Counted from the stretch's first letter, positions 35,290 to 44,655 are shown. The stretch: DNA of 64,000 bases from Ectobacillus funiculus (GCF_042429435.1 NZ_JBHMAF010000200.1), one strand, 5' to 3'. Notes: generated by a model not told the origin, from the sequence alone. Made by a program: numbers and translations.

Positions 35290-36054
35290 ATGTGCTTAAT
35301 TCTTTTTGCTTATAAAATGGATGATATCGACCTGATTGTAGCTGCAAATCGTGATGAGTTTTATCATAGACCGACAGCTCCCGCACATTTTTGGGATGAC
35401 GCTCCAAATGTACTCGGGGGGCGGGATTTAGAGAAAATGGGGACTTGGATGGGGATTACGAAGCAGGGACGCTTTGCTGCTCTTACAAACTATCGAAATC
35501 CGGCAGAAAGTACAGAACATAAGCGTTCTCGCGGTGAGGTTGTGAGTCAGTTTTTAACGGGGCAGGATTCACCAGAGTGCTATATGCGGTATATGCAGCA
35601 GCAACGTGATGCATACCCGGGTTATAACCTAATTGTCGGGGATATGCATTCATTATATTACTACTCTAATGTGGAAAATGAAATTCGGCTGCTGCCTCCA
35701 GGATTGTACGGATTAAGTAATCATTTGCTCGACACGCCATGGCCGAAGGTTCAAAAAGGGAAGGAAGGGCTGAAAAGCTGCCTAGAAGCTGCCGAGGGTA
35801 ATCTATTTGATTGTTTATTTGCAACATTGCAGCAGGCAGAGCAAGCTCCAGATGAAGAGTTGCCGAGTACAGGGGTTTCGCTTGATTGGGAGCGGAAGTT
35901 GTCTCCGTTGTTCATTCAAACGCCAGATTACGGGACAAGATCATCTGCGGTACTGCTTCGAAAAAAGGAGGATATTTGCTTTACAGAGCGTGTGCATGCA
36001 GATGGAGTAGTGAAGGAAAGGGAATTTTCATTTTTTGTTACAGAAGGAAATTAG
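35290..36054 (+). CDS. NRDE/TANGO2-family protein
   Basis: 254 residues beginning MCLI, the almost invariant start of the family. The naming motif ANRDEFYHRPT is near residue 19, then LGGRDLEKMGTWMG and ALTNYRNP. The N-terminal Cys2 suggests an Ntn-hydrolase-like arrangement, but no bacterial reaction is established to my knowledge. ATG 35290 follows GGAAGGAAAGTGATAAAC. Confidence 0.87.
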   Translation: MCLILFAYKMDDIDLIVAANRDEFYHRPTAPAHFWDDAPNVLGGRDLEKMGTWMGITKQGRFAALTNYRNPAESTEHKRSRGEVVSQFLTGQDSPECYMRYMQQQRDAYPGYNLIVGDMHSLYYYSNVENEIRLLPPGLYGLSNHLLDTPWPKVQKGKEGLKSCLEAAEGNLFDCLFATLQQAEQAPDEELPSTGVSLDWERKLSPLFIQTPDYGTRSSAVLLRKKEDICFTERVHADGVVKEREFSFFVTEGN

Positions 36055-36111
36055 AGTGCTGGAAGAAGGCTCTACAGGAAAATGAGTATTAAACTTCCTC
36101 ACATACAACGA

Positions 36112-36142
36112 ATGAAAGCGGGACGAAAAATCCCGCTTTCAT
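36112..36142. terminator. Terminator between the NRDE gene and proA
   Basis: ATGAAAGCGGGA pairs perfectly with TCCCGCTTTCAT over a 7-nt loop, in the convergent gap. Confidence 0.8.
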
Positions 36143-36201
36143 GTACCTTGTGAAGCTTATGCATTTTTATGGAGATACGCATACCGGACTCTTAGCATAG
36201 T

Positions 36202-37449
36202 TTATTGACGAATTTGTCCGGTTCCATGCACGATATATTTTGTAGATGTAAGAGCAGGAAGCCCCATTGGTCCGCGTGCATGCAGCTTTTGTGTACTAAT
36301 GCCGATTTCAGCGCCAAAGCCGAATTCAAAGCCGTCCGTAAAGCGAGTGGAGGCATTGTGGTATAAGGCCGCTGCATCAACGGATGTAAAGAACTTTGCA
36401 ATACTTTCATCGTTATTTGTTACAATTGCTTCTGAATGCTTTGTACCATATTGATTAATATGAGCAATCGCTTCTTCTGTGGTTGCGACAATTTTGATAG
36501 CTAGAATTAAGTCATTGTATTCTGTTTCCCAATCCTCTTCTGTTGCAGCATGCACGGCAGGAATGAGCTGACGTGCTGCTTCATCGCCGCGAAGCTCTAC
36601 GCCTTTTTCTTGCAATGCTGCAGCAAGCTTAGCTAAATGACGGCTTGCCCAAGCTTCGTGAACGAGAATGGTTTCAATAGAGTTGCAGACAGAAGGACGT
36701 TGAACCTTCGCATTTACTACAATATCAGTTGCCATTTGCTCGTCCGCTGATTGATCGATAAAGACGTGGCAGTTGCCGGCGCCAGTCTCCAATACAGGAA
36801 CAGACGATTGCGCTACAACTGTTTGGATGAGCTGCTTGCCGCCACGTGGGATTAGCACATCTAAGTAATCATTTAGTGTAAAGAGCTGGGAAGCTGTTTC
36901 ACGGCTCGTATCTTCAATCAGCTGAACAGCATCGACTGGAATGTCCGTTTTCTCTAAAGCATGATGAATCACACGCACAAGAGCTTTGTTGGAGTGAGCT
37001 GCTGAGGAGCTTCCTCGTAAAATGACAGCATTTCCTGTTTTTAAACAAAGGGTTGCAGCATCGACAGTTACGTTTGGACGCGCTTCATAAATCATACCAA
37101 CAACACCGAGGGGAACACGTACCTTTTCAATTTGCAAGCCGTTTGGACGCTCCCATGCTTCTAAACGTTCTCCAACAGGATCTGACAGCTCAACAAGCTG
37201 TTTCATCGCATCGGCCATATCATGGATGCGTACCTCATTTAAAGTAAGGCGGTCGATTAAAGATGTAGATGTTCCTTTTGCCTTCGCCTCTTCAATGTCT
37301 TTTTTATTTTCTGCAAGCAGATAATCCATCTCTTCTACAAGCTGTTTTCCAATTGCGGCTAAGGCTGCGTTTTTCTGCTCTGTTGATTTTGTTACGAGCT
37401 CGCTTGCTGCTTGCTTTGCCAACTTTGCTTTTGTCAATAATTCACTCAT
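36202..37449 (-). CDS. proA: Gamma-glutamyl phosphate reductase
   Basis: 415 residues, aldehyde dehydrogenase fold. Reduces gamma-glutamyl phosphate to glutamate semialdehyde with NADPH. Motifs: EARPNVTVDAATLCLKTGN, ILRGSS, and the catalytic Cys in QRPSVCNSIETILVH; LPALTSTKYIVHGTGQIR closes the protein. ATG 37449 follows AAAAGGGGGATTTTATC; the longer frame has no support. Second gene of proBA, 245 bp after proB with repeat copy E in the gap. Confidence 0.96.
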   Translation of the reverse strand: MSELLTKAKLAKQAASELVTKSTEQKNAALAAIGKQLVEEMDYLLAENKKDIEEAKAKGTSTSLIDRLTLNEVRIHDMADAMKQLVELSDPVGERLEAWERPNGLQIEKVRVPLGVVGMIYEARPNVTVDAATLCLKTGNAVILRGSSSAAHSNKALVRVIHHALEKTDIPVDAVQLIEDTSRETASQLFTLNDYLDVLIPRGGKQLIQTVVAQSSVPVLETGAGNCHVFIDQSADEQMATDIVVNAKVQRPSVCNSIETILVHEAWASRHLAKLAAALQEKGVELRGDEAARQLIPAVHAATEEDWETEYNDLILAIKIVATTEEAIAHINQYGTKHSEAIVTNNDESIAKFFTSVDAAALYHNASTRFTDGFEFGFGAEIGISTQKLHARGPMGLPALTSTKYIVHGTGQIRQ

Positions 37450-37584
37450 TGATAAAATCCCCCTTTTTAGTTGGTTAGGATAAGTATGGCCTAGAGCTAA
37501 GTGATTGTCTAGTACATGCCACCTGCTCACTTCTAGTGACAAATGCTTTAAACCAGCAACCAATCAGGCTTAGGGCTGATTTTC

Positions 37585-37694
37585 TTACATTTTAAAAAAG
37601 TACAAATTTCCAGCTGGAGTAGTCGCGAATTTTCGAAATACAGAAATACAGTATAAGAACTATGCTTCTGCCCTCGCCAATCACGCAATCCTCT
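37585..37694 (+). repeat. Dispersed intergenic repeat, copy E
   Basis: Degenerate but complete copy: TTACATTTTAAAAAAGTACAAATTTCCAGC head, AATACAGTATAAGAACTATGC, then TCTGCCCTCGCCAATCACG. The final bases abut the proB stop codon. It lies between proB and proA within their operon. Confidence 0.7.
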
Positions 37695-38786
37695 TTAGAC
37701 AGTTACCCAGTTGTCTCGATGGATGACTTCATAATGCTTAGATGCGATTTCGTTGCTTTGCTTTCCTTTGATCCGCTCCAGCTCAGGTGCATCATAGTTA
37801 ATTTGGCCTTTTCCGATGACAATTCCTTTTTCGTTTATAACTTCAACAACTTCACCTGCGTGGAAGCTGCCGCGCACTGATGTAACGCCTGCTGGCAGCA
37901 AGCTTTTTCCTTGCTGAAGGATAGCTGCTGCTGCACCTTGATCGACAATGACTTGTCCGCTTACAAACGAATGCAGCGCAATCCATTGCTTATTATTTTT
38001 TAAAAGACGCTGCGGTGCGTTGCCAATATAGGTTCCGTCGCCTTTTCCTTCTAAAATGTCTGTTAGCTTCTCCGCACCAGATCCTGTTCCGATAAAGACG
38101 CTGACGCCAAGCGATAAGGCAGTTCGTGCCGCATCAATTTTAGATTTCATGCCGCCTGTACCGACCTTGGAACCAGATGAGCCTGCAAATGCAGCAATTT
38201 CATCGGTAATAGCAGGAAGGAAAGCATATTTCTTAGCGGATGCATCTTGCCGTGGGTTTTTATCATATAGCCCATTGATATCTGTAAGAATAATAAGCGT
38301 ATCTGCCTGAACGAGCCCGCTTACAAGAGCTGATAACATATCATTGTCTCCAAATGTTAACTCCTCGATAGAAACAGAATCATTTTCGTTAATAATCGGG
38401 AGCACAGAGCGGTCAAGCAGCTCCGATAAGGCTGCGAAGGCGTTGCTATATTGCTCTTTCCTTGAAAAATCGCCGCGTGTTAACAGAAGCTGTGCAGCTA
38501 CAATGTGATGCTCCCGGAAGGCTTCTGTGTAGGCCTGCATTAACAGACCTTGTCCGACAGCAGCTGCTGCTTGCTTTCCGGTAATTGTTACGGGGCGCGA
38601 TGGATAGCCAAGCTCTGTAAATCCAGCAGCAACCGCGCCGGATGAGATAAGTACAACCTCGTGCCCAGCTTGCTTCAGCTTTGCTAAAGCGTCTACATGA
38701 TCTGTTAGTTTTTCTATACAAATACCGCCGCCGTCAGACGTAAGCGAGCTGCTCCCGATTTTCACGACAATACGTTGCTTTTTCAC
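37695..38786 (-). CDS. proB: Glutamate 5-kinase
   Basis: 363 residues. Amino-acid kinase domain (VVKIGSSSLTSDGG, SSGAVAAGF, INENDSV, ILTDINGLY, GTGGMKSKIDAA) plus a C-terminal PUA domain from about residue 275 (GQVIVDQGAAAAIL, RGSFHAGEVVEV). Phosphorylates glutamate, the first step to proline, and is normally feedback-inhibited by proline. GTG 38786 follows GGAGGGGAAAAT; the overlapping ATG is out of frame. Controlled by an upstream Pro T-box. Confidence 0.96.
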   Translation of the reverse strand: MKKQRIVVKIGSSSLTSDGGGICIEKLTDHVDALAKLKQAGHEVVLISSGAVAAGFTELGYPSRPVTITGKQAAAAVGQGLLMQAYTEAFREHHIVAAQLLLTRGDFSRKEQYSNAFAALSELLDRSVLPIINENDSVSIEELTFGDNDMLSALVSGLVQADTLIILTDINGLYDKNPRQDASAKKYAFLPAITDEIAAFAGSSGSKVGTGGMKSKIDAARTALSLGVSVFIGTGSGAEKLTDILEGKGDGTYIGNAPQRLLKNNKQWIALHSFVSGQVIVDQGAAAAILQQGKSLLPAGVTSVRGSFHAGEVVEVINEKGIVIGKGQINYDAPELERIKGKQSNEIASKHYEVIHRDNWVTV

Positions 38787-38802
38787 ATTTTCCCCTCCAA
38801 TA

Positions 38803-39052
38803 TAAAAAGACCCTTCCATCCTTTATAAAAAGGACGGAAGGGTCATGATTCCGCGGTACCACCTTTTTTGATATGCATAAAGCATATCCGCTCAACACCT
38901 GTAACGCAGGCGAACGTTCAGTTTATCACCGAAAGCTCCAGGGCAGGTTCAATAGCTTCTTCTCGAGGAATCTTCCAGCCTGTGGATTCCACTCTCTATC
39001 GAAAGAAGGGATATTTACTAGTCCCTTTCAATGCTCTTTGTATTTTAATTTT
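38803..39052 (-). promoter_or_regulatory. T-box leader (Pro) upstream of proBA
   Basis: On the minus strand it has a specifier context TTGAA-CCT-GCC with proline codon CCT (38947-38945), a T-box AGGTGGTACCGCGG (38864-38851), and a terminator GACCCTTCCGTCC/GGATGGAAGGGTC followed by TTTTTATA (about 38844-38803). It senses uncharged tRNA-Pro and stops 17 bases before the proB start. Confidence 0.9.
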
Positions 39053-39058
39053 TAAAAT

Positions 39059-39088
39059 ATTATGCCGTAAATCATCGTCTGATGTCAA
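39059..39088 (-). promoter_or_regulatory. SigA-type promoter of proBA
   Basis: Minus strand TTGACA (39088-39083), 18-bp spacer, CATAAT (39064-39059), just upstream of the T-box. Confidence 0.65.
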
Positions 39089-39280
39089 GCGGAAAGAGGT
39101 ATTTCTTTCTAATTCGGAATTGTAATTTAGGTATTCTAACAGCTGCATAGCCCTTTTCATTGCCTGTCAGAATCTTTAACAAAAGTGCTAATCTGCTGAG
39201 GGAAGCGTACTCATTTGGAAGCGAGAATGAACATGGTATAATTACAATAGTACCATATTTTTCATAACGAGGTGAAAAGA

Positions 39281-39814
39281 ATGAATGAACATACAAATGC
39301 GCAGCTGGCGACCTTTGCTGGAGGCTGTTTTTGGTGTATGGTTACACCGTTTGAAGAGATAGATGGTGTGCTTGGCATTGTATCAGGCTATACAGGAGGG
39401 CATACAGAAAACCCGGCCTACAAAGAGGTTTGCTCAGAAACGACTGGGCATTACGAAGCTGTGCAAATTACATTTGATCCGAATCGTATGCCGTATGAAA
39501 GGCTGCTTGAACTATATTGGCAGCAAATCGACCCGACGGATCCGGGCGGGCAATTTTACGACCGCGGGCAATCCTATCAAACAGTCATTTTTTATCATAC
39601 AGAGGAGCAGCGGCAGCAGGCGGAGGCATCCAAACGTGCATTAGCGGAAAGCGGCCGTTTTCAAAAACCGATTGCGACCGCCATTTTACCGGCATCTACC
39701 TTCTACCCGGCAGAGGAATATCATCAGGATTATCACAAGAAAAACCCGTTCCGCTACAAAATGTATCGGCAAGGCTCGGGACGTGACGCTTTCATTAAGA
39801 AGCATTGGCCCTAG
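39281..39814 (+). CDS. msrA: Peptide methionine sulfoxide reductase MsrA (N-terminal half of a split MsrAB)
   Basis: 177 residues. Catalytic Cys in the GGCFWCM motif (residues about 14-20), then GYTGGHTENPAYKEVCSETTGH and DPTDPGGQFYDRG. Reduces methionine-S-sulfoxide. Reading stops at TAG directly after KKHWP; removing one C from the CCC at 39809-39811 would let the frame continue as WPRDTSYL into the MsrB segment. So the present gene looks like the surviving half of a fused msrAB. ATG 39281 follows ACGAGGTGAAAAGA. Confidence 0.94.
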   Translation: MNEHTNAQLATFAGGCFWCMVTPFEEIDGVLGIVSGYTGGHTENPAYKEVCSETTGHYEAVQITFDPNRMPYERLLELYWQQIDPTDPGGQFYDRGQSYQTVIFYHTEEQRQQAEASKRALAESGRFQKPIATAILPASTFYPAEEYHQDYHKKNPFRYKMYRQGSGRDAFIKKHWP

Positions 39815-40214
39815 GGACACGTCTTATTTACAAGCCAAGCTAACAGCAATGGAATATTACGTTACACAGGAAAACGGCATGGAACCCCCATTTCAAAATG
39901 AGTATTGGGATTGCGAGCTGGAAGGGCTATATGTAGACATCGTTTCTGGAGAACCGTTATTCAGTTCTAAGGACAAAATTAACTCTGGCTGCGGCAGACC
40001 CGTTTTTAGAAAACCGGTTATGTTCGCAAGTGTAAAGGAGCGGGAGAATGACGGCGAGATAGAAGTGCGCAGCAGGGAAGGGGATTCTTATCTAGGCCGC
40101 CGCTTTTCCTCCTACTATGAGGTGAATTCTGCAGCGCTGCGGTTCATCCGAAAAGAGGATTTGGAAAGAGAAGGATATGGAGATTTTCTTATTTTGTTTC
40201 AAATGAAACGATAA
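39815..40214 (+). pseudogene. Degenerate MsrB domain, separated from MsrA by a frameshift
   Basis: From the MsrA stop the +1 frame reads RDTSYLQAKLTAMEYYVTQ, then NGMEPPFQNEYWDCELEG, LYVDIVSGEPLFSSKDKI, then SGCGRPVF. It matches MsrB closely at first. Later it lacks the usual SHGM and HVF segments, and the catalytic RYCINSA motif reads YYEVNSA, so the active-site Cys is gone. An internal ATG at 39849 gives a possible 121-residue product with a poor ribosome binding site. Stop at 40212-40214. Confidence 0.8.
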
Positions 40215-40215
40215 A

Positions 40216-40252
40216 AGGTCTTGCCAATTCATCGGCAAGACCTTTTATTTTA
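40216..40252. terminator. Bidirectional terminator between msrB remnant and brnQ
   Basis: AAAGGTCTTGCC/GGCAAGACCTTT with ATTCAT loop and T-rich exit, in the convergent gap. Confidence 0.85.
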
Positions 40253-41572
40253 AGATGTAAGCGAATCTTTTTTGTTTGCAGGCGGCTGCGGGCTAAAGCG
40301 ACTAATTACAATCCCGACAATTGCCCCGACAATTGCTGGAACAACCCAGCCTAATCCGGCTGCGGAAAACGGAAGTGAATTTGTTACATTGTTTAGGACT
40401 GACGATTCTAAGCCGAACATTTTAAGTCCATCGTACAACGAAAAGATCCCTGTAAATAGCATAGCACTCGCATATACCGCTCGTGAGCCTGCAAAGAAAC
40501 GGTGCAAAAAGGCAAGAGCTACGAGCACGATGGTTAATGGATATGCCATAACAAGAAACGGCACAGAAACTGTAAGAATTTGATTTAAACCTAAATTCGC
40601 AAGTCCAAAGCTTACGAGCGTAACTATCAATGCCATTGTTTTATAGCTTACTTTTGGTACAAGCTTTGCAAAATATTGTCCGCAGGCAGTTGTTAAACCA
40701 ACACATGTTGTAAAGCATGCTAATGTAAAAATAAAACCAAGAAGCATATTGCCGCCCTGTCCGAGCAACAGACTTGCTGCGCTAGAAAGGATGGTTGTTC
40801 CATTTTCAAACGAACCTTGCGGTGCCATCTTGGCACCTAGTAGACCGAGCGCAATATAAACGGCTGCTAGAGCGATACCGGCAATGAAACCTGCTTTGGC
40901 TGTATAGCGCGTTAGCTTCTGTGAATCTGTGATTCCACGCTGCTGCAACGCTGTTAAAATAACGATACCAAAGGCAAGAGAAGCTAGTGCATCCATCGTA
41001 GAATAGCCATCAATAAAGCCTGCAAAGAAAGCAGATGCTTCATATTTTGCTTTTGGAGCTTGAAGCGGCTCATGGAGCTGCGTAAAGGCAGCGATGCATA
41101 ACACAGCCATCGCCAAAAGCAAAATAGGTGTAATCCATTTGCCCATATAATCTACCATTTTTGATGGATTTAGACTTATCGCGTAGACGAGGGCGAAGAA
41201 AATAGCCGTAAAGATAAATAACGTAAGCGGCGAGCTGTCGATAAATGGTTTGAATCCCATTTCATATGCGACATTTGCATTGCGCGGAATTGCTAAAAAC
41301 GGTCCGATAGATAAGTATACGATAACGGTAAAGGCAGAGCTGAAGCGAGGATGGACACGATTGCCTAGCTCTTGCGCCCCTCCTTTTACAAGCGAAATTG
41401 CAATCAGTACAAATAAAGGCAGACCAACTGCAGTTACGATAAAGCCGAACAGAGCCAGCCAAAGGGATGTACCAGCTTGAGCTCCTAATAGCGGAGGAAA
41501 CATCAGGTTTCCCGCTCCAAAAAACATAGAAAATAGCATTAGTCCAATAAGTAAAATGTCTCTCTGTTTCAT
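40250..41572 (-). CDS. brnQ: Branched-chain amino acid transport protein (LIVCS family)
   Basis: 440 residues, about 12 membrane helices. The family start is LLIGLMLFSMFFGAGNLMFP; later FGIVILTALQQRGI and CFTTCVGLTTACGQYF are typical. Imports Leu, Ile and Val with Na+ or H+. I use ATG 41572 (MKQRDILL), which follows GAAAGGAGCTATATGT. A hairpin resembling an intrinsic terminator lies in the leader, so expression is probably attenuated. Confidence 0.94.
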   Translation of the reverse strand: MKQRDILLIGLMLFSMFFGAGNLMFPPLLGAQAGTSLWLALFGFIVTAVGLPLFVLIAISLVKGGAQELGNRVHPRFSSAFTVIVYLSIGPFLAIPRNANVAYEMGFKPFIDSSPLTLFIFTAIFFALVYAISLNPSKMVDYMGKWITPILLLAMAVLCIAAFTQLHEPLQAPKAKYEASAFFAGFIDGYSTMDALASLAFGIVILTALQQRGITDSQKLTRYTAKAGFIAGIALAAVYIALGLLGAKMAPQGSFENGTTILSSAASLLLGQGGNMLLGFIFTLACFTTCVGLTTACGQYFAKLVPKVSYKTMALIVTLVSFGLANLGLNQILTVSVPFLVMAYPLTIVLVALAFLHRFFAGSRAVYASAMLFTGIFSLYDGLKMFGLESSVLNNVTNSLPFSAAGLGWVVPAIVGAIVGIVISRFSPQPPANKKDSLTS

Positions 41573-41604
41573 ACATATAGCTCCTTTCTCTTGATGAACA
41601 GCAT

Positions 41605-41637
41605 AAAAAGCCCGTCCCATCTAAATAGGTACGAGCG
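41605..41637 (-). terminator. Attenuator-like terminator in the brnQ leader
   Basis: Minus strand GCTCGTACC pairs with GGGACGGGC (one mismatch, one G-T pair) followed by TTTTTA. It sits 33 bp before brnQ, within a leader of about 240 nt (a TTGACA lies near 41870). No T-box sequence is present, so the signal that controls it is unknown. Confidence 0.6.
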
Positions 41638-41956
41638 TGCTCGCAATGAGTCTTATTTCTGCAGAGAAACAGTACGATACGTCTCTTTATTTTCATACCT
41701 CGTTTAAATGATAGATGAACCATCATAGGCTTTTATGCATTTTGGAGATGACTTGCAGCAATGTCTTTCGTCTCACGCCGATTCTCTGTTGTACAGGAAG
41801 CAACTATATTCGATTCGTCTTGTCATCATTTTTTTATTCTAAAATAAAGATTAGCAAGAGAGAAATGTTATGTCAATATTTTTTGGGTTTTGAATTTTAA
41901 GACTATTTTTCTCTTTGGATATTTGGAGAAGATAGCTTGTTATAATCGTTTATAAC

Positions 41957-41993
41957 AAAAAAACCTGCACCAAATATGAGGCTTGGTGCAGGC
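41957..41993 (-). terminator. Terminator of melA
   Basis: CCTGCACCAA/TTGGTGCAGG stem with minus-strand exit TTTTTTTG, 43 bp after the melA stop. Confidence 0.85.
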
Positions 41994-42035
41994 TTTCTTA
42001 TATTGTATTACTTATTTGCGTATACCTCGTTTTTA

Positions 42036-43355
42036 TTATACTTGAATATAGTTCGACTTGAAAGCTGGCAGCCAATCTCCATGAGCCTCAATTAGATCGT
42101 CGCATAGTGAAACAATATCATCCATAGATAGTTCGGCTGCCGCATGCGAGTCAAGCATTGCCGCGTGGTAAATATGCTCTTTTTTACCAGTGATGGCAGC
42201 TTCGATTGTAAGCAGCTGTGTATTGATGTTTGTACGGTTTAAAGCCGCTAATTGCTCCGGAAGCTCACCAACATACGTAGGAGTGATGCCGCTCCGGTCA
42301 ACAAGACAAGGGACTTCTACGACTGCCTTTTCAGGAAGGTTGCTGATAAGTCCGCCTGTATTCAAAACGTTGCCGCCAATTTTGAATGGTACATCTGTTT
42401 CCATCGCGTCTAAAATATAGGAAGCGTATTCATGTGTGCGCGTATGTGTTAAATTTTTGTTGTGAACAAGCTCTTCTCGCATTGTTTTCCAATCCGCAAT
42501 TTGCTTCACGCAGCGGCGCGGGTATTCATCCAACGGGATATTGAAGCGCTCGATGAGTTCTGGATAATTGCTTTTAATGAAATATGGATGATATTCAGCG
42601 TTATGCTCGGATGATTCCGTAACATAACAGCCGAAGCGTTGCATAAGTTCAAAACGCACCATATCGTCATGCTTCGTTTTTTGTTTTTCTAAAGCGCGGC
42701 GCTTAATTTCTGGATACAAGTCCTCACCGTCACGTTTGATTTCAAGCAGCCATGCCATATGGTTAATCCCTGCGATTTTCCACTGAACGTTATCAAGCGG
42801 CATGCTGAGTGCTTGAAATAGATGAGGAACGCATACTTGCACACTATGGCATAATCCAACTGTTTTCACACCGCCGTAGCGAAGCATAGCGCCTGTTAAC
42901 GCAGCCATCGGGTTCGTGTAGTTTAAAAACCAAGCGTCAGGACAAACCTCTTGCATATCACGGGCGAAATCAAGCATCACCGGTATGGTACGAAGATTTC
43001 GGAAAATGCCGCCGATTCCGACTGTATCAGCAATCGTTTGACGGAGACCGTATCGTTTTGGAACTTCAAAATCTGTAATTGTGCAAGGGTTATAGCCGCC
43101 AACTTGAATGGCGTTAATAACATATTTAGCATTGCGCAGTGCTTCTTTTCTATCTGTATACGCTTTCACCCGAACTGTACTGTTTATGCTTTCTTTTAGG
43201 TTATTTAGCATATTTTCTGAGTCTCTCAGACGTTCTAAATCAATATCATATAAAGCAAATTCAAATCCTTGCAGACTTGGTGTTAGCATACAATCCCCTA
43301 GTACGTTTTTGGCAAAAACTGTGCTGCCTGCTCCAAGAAATGTGATTTTCCCCAT
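42036..43355 (-). CDS. melA: Alpha-galactosidase, glycoside hydrolase family 4
   Basis: 439 residues. NAD-binding N terminus KITFLGAGSTVFAKNV, then NYTNPMAALTGAM, LCHSVQ (GH4 metal-site Cys region), and AGINHMAWLLEI. Family 4 enzymes use NAD+ and a divalent metal with a redox-assisted mechanism; similarity is to MelA of melibiose users rather than to 6-phospho-glucosidases. No sugar transporter is next to it. Divergent from the AraC-type gene, which probably regulates it. Confidence 0.9.
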   Translation of the reverse strand: MGKITFLGAGSTVFAKNVLGDCMLTPSLQGFEFALYDIDLERLRDSENMLNNLKESINSTVRVKAYTDRKEALRNAKYVINAIQVGGYNPCTITDFEVPKRYGLRQTIADTVGIGGIFRNLRTIPVMLDFARDMQEVCPDAWFLNYTNPMAALTGAMLRYGGVKTVGLCHSVQVCVPHLFQALSMPLDNVQWKIAGINHMAWLLEIKRDGEDLYPEIKRRALEKQKTKHDDMVRFELMQRFGCYVTESSEHNAEYHPYFIKSNYPELIERFNIPLDEYPRRCVKQIADWKTMREELVHNKNLTHTRTHEYASYILDAMETDVPFKIGGNVLNTGGLISNLPEKAVVEVPCLVDRSGITPTYVGELPEQLAALNRTNINTQLLTIEAAITGKKEHIYHAAMLDSHAAAELSMDDIVSLCDDLIEAHGDWLPAFKSNYIQV

Positions 43356-43500
43356 TTTAACTCCCCCTAAAAGGTAAAATATTTCTGATGCTTATTTGTA
43401 GCTTTTGAATCTTTTTTTGTAATGGTGCTGCTATAATATATGTTAAACCCACGAGTATATGGGAATCAATGGTAATAAAGTGTGATAGGAGGGTAAAATA

Positions 43501-44388
43501 TTGTTATATCAAAAGGTGGGGTTTGGATCATATGGCCCTCGATTTCATGAACAGAGTCAGGAGCATGTTGCAGGGATATGGTCCATCGGATGGGAGGAGC
43601 GAACGTCGAAGGAATACCGCTGGGACGGGATGGAGCGAGATGAACAGGGGATCTATATTCTTCAATACACACTGTCGGGTAAAGGGATGATTGAAATAGA
43701 TGGAAAATCTATTTCACTAGAGCCAGGTCAAGCCTTTTTTGTTGATGTTCCGAGTGAACACTGCTATTTTTTACCGGACAACTCAGACCGTTGGGAATTT
43801 ATTCACATTACGCTGTACGGTGATGAGGCAGCGAAATGTTGGGAGTACATACGGCGTACTTGCGGGACTGTAGTTACAGTCTCAATTGAGGCAAGAATTA
43901 TCCAATGCTTAATTGAGCTATATAAGCAAGTGGCGGAACAAAAGCTGTTAGATGCTTACTCTGCTTCAGCTAAAGCATATGAATGTGTGATGGAATGCTA
44001 TAGGTTCGCTAAACAAATGGATAACTTAGACAGAGGAATTTCATCAGATGTGTCCAAAGCGCTTTATTATATGCAGATGCACTATCCACAGCCCATTGTG
44101 ATTGAAGATATTGCTAGCGCTGCCAACTTGTCCAAATATTACTTTATCAATAAATTCCGGGAGCAAATGAGTATAACTCCCATGCAGTATTTAACAAAAA
44201 TCAGAATAGAAAAGGCTGTTCAGCTGCTCAGGCAGACGAATTTTCCGATCGGAGAGATTGCAGCCAAAACAGGATACGCAAACGCAAATTATTTCAACAA
44301 GGTATTTAAACGCATTGTCGGAGTATCTGCAGGGAGGTTTCGAGAAGGGAAAGGGACTCTCCCGATCGATCATATTATCATCCGATGA
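43501..44388 (+). CDS. AraC-family regulator, probable activator of melA
   Basis: 295 residues. N-terminal cupin-like sugar-binding domain (YTLSGKGMIEIDGKSISLEPGQ region, residues about 57-85) and two C-terminal HTH motifs: IEDIASAANLSKYYFINKFR and IGEIAAKTGYANANYFNKVF. TTG 43501 follows TAGGAGGGTAAAATA. Divergent from melA with a 145-bp shared control region, as in many alpha-galactoside systems. Confidence 0.88.
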   Translation: MLYQKVGFGSYGPRFHEQSQEHVAGIWSIGWEERTSKEYRWDGMERDEQGIYILQYTLSGKGMIEIDGKSISLEPGQAFFVDVPSEHCYFLPDNSDRWEFIHITLYGDEAAKCWEYIRRTCGTVVTVSIEARIIQCLIELYKQVAEQKLLDAYSASAKAYECVMECYRFAKQMDNLDRGISSDVSKALYYMQMHYPQPIVIEDIASAANLSKYYFINKFREQMSITPMQYLTKIRIEKAVQLLRQTNFPIGEIAAKTGYANANYFNKVFKRIVGVSAGRFREGKGTLPIDHIIIR

Positions 44389-44420
44389 AATCAGCGTGGA
44401 AAAGTATTGCTTTTATTAAA

Positions 44421-44552
44421 GAGAACTCGCCGATTGGTGAGCCCTGCTCTTGGGAGAAGATAGAGGCGTAGCCCTACTTATACTGTATTCCTAAAATTTC
44501 CGACTACGTCGAATTCGCGCCTAGCTGGAAATTTATAATTTCTTACAAGTGT
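44421..44552 (-). repeat. Dispersed intergenic repeat, copy F (inverted)
   Basis: Full-length copy in reverse orientation: on the minus strand CTTGTAAGAAATTATAAATT head, GTCGGAAATTTTAGGAATAC middle, then GGCTCACCAATCGGCGAGTT tail hairpin with TTCTCTTT. Located between the AraC gene and aspartokinase. Confidence 0.85.
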
Positions 44553-44655
44553 AATAAAAGGGATTGCAACAAATAAAAAATAGAGAGATAATAAAACTTA
44601 ATTTCAATATAATAAGCACGATGTTTATTCGTGGATGTAATGATGGGGGTTCAAA

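Noticed and set aside
41573..41900. T-box control of brnQ
   Set aside because: The leader lacks the T-box motif and a recognisable stem I; only a terminator-like hairpin is supported.
43356..43500. A catabolite-repression cre site between melA and the AraC gene
   Set aside because: No convincing match to the cre consensus was found by eye.
44389..44655. Lysine riboswitch upstream of aspartokinase
   Set aside because: The gap is filled by repeat copy F and shows no L-box features.
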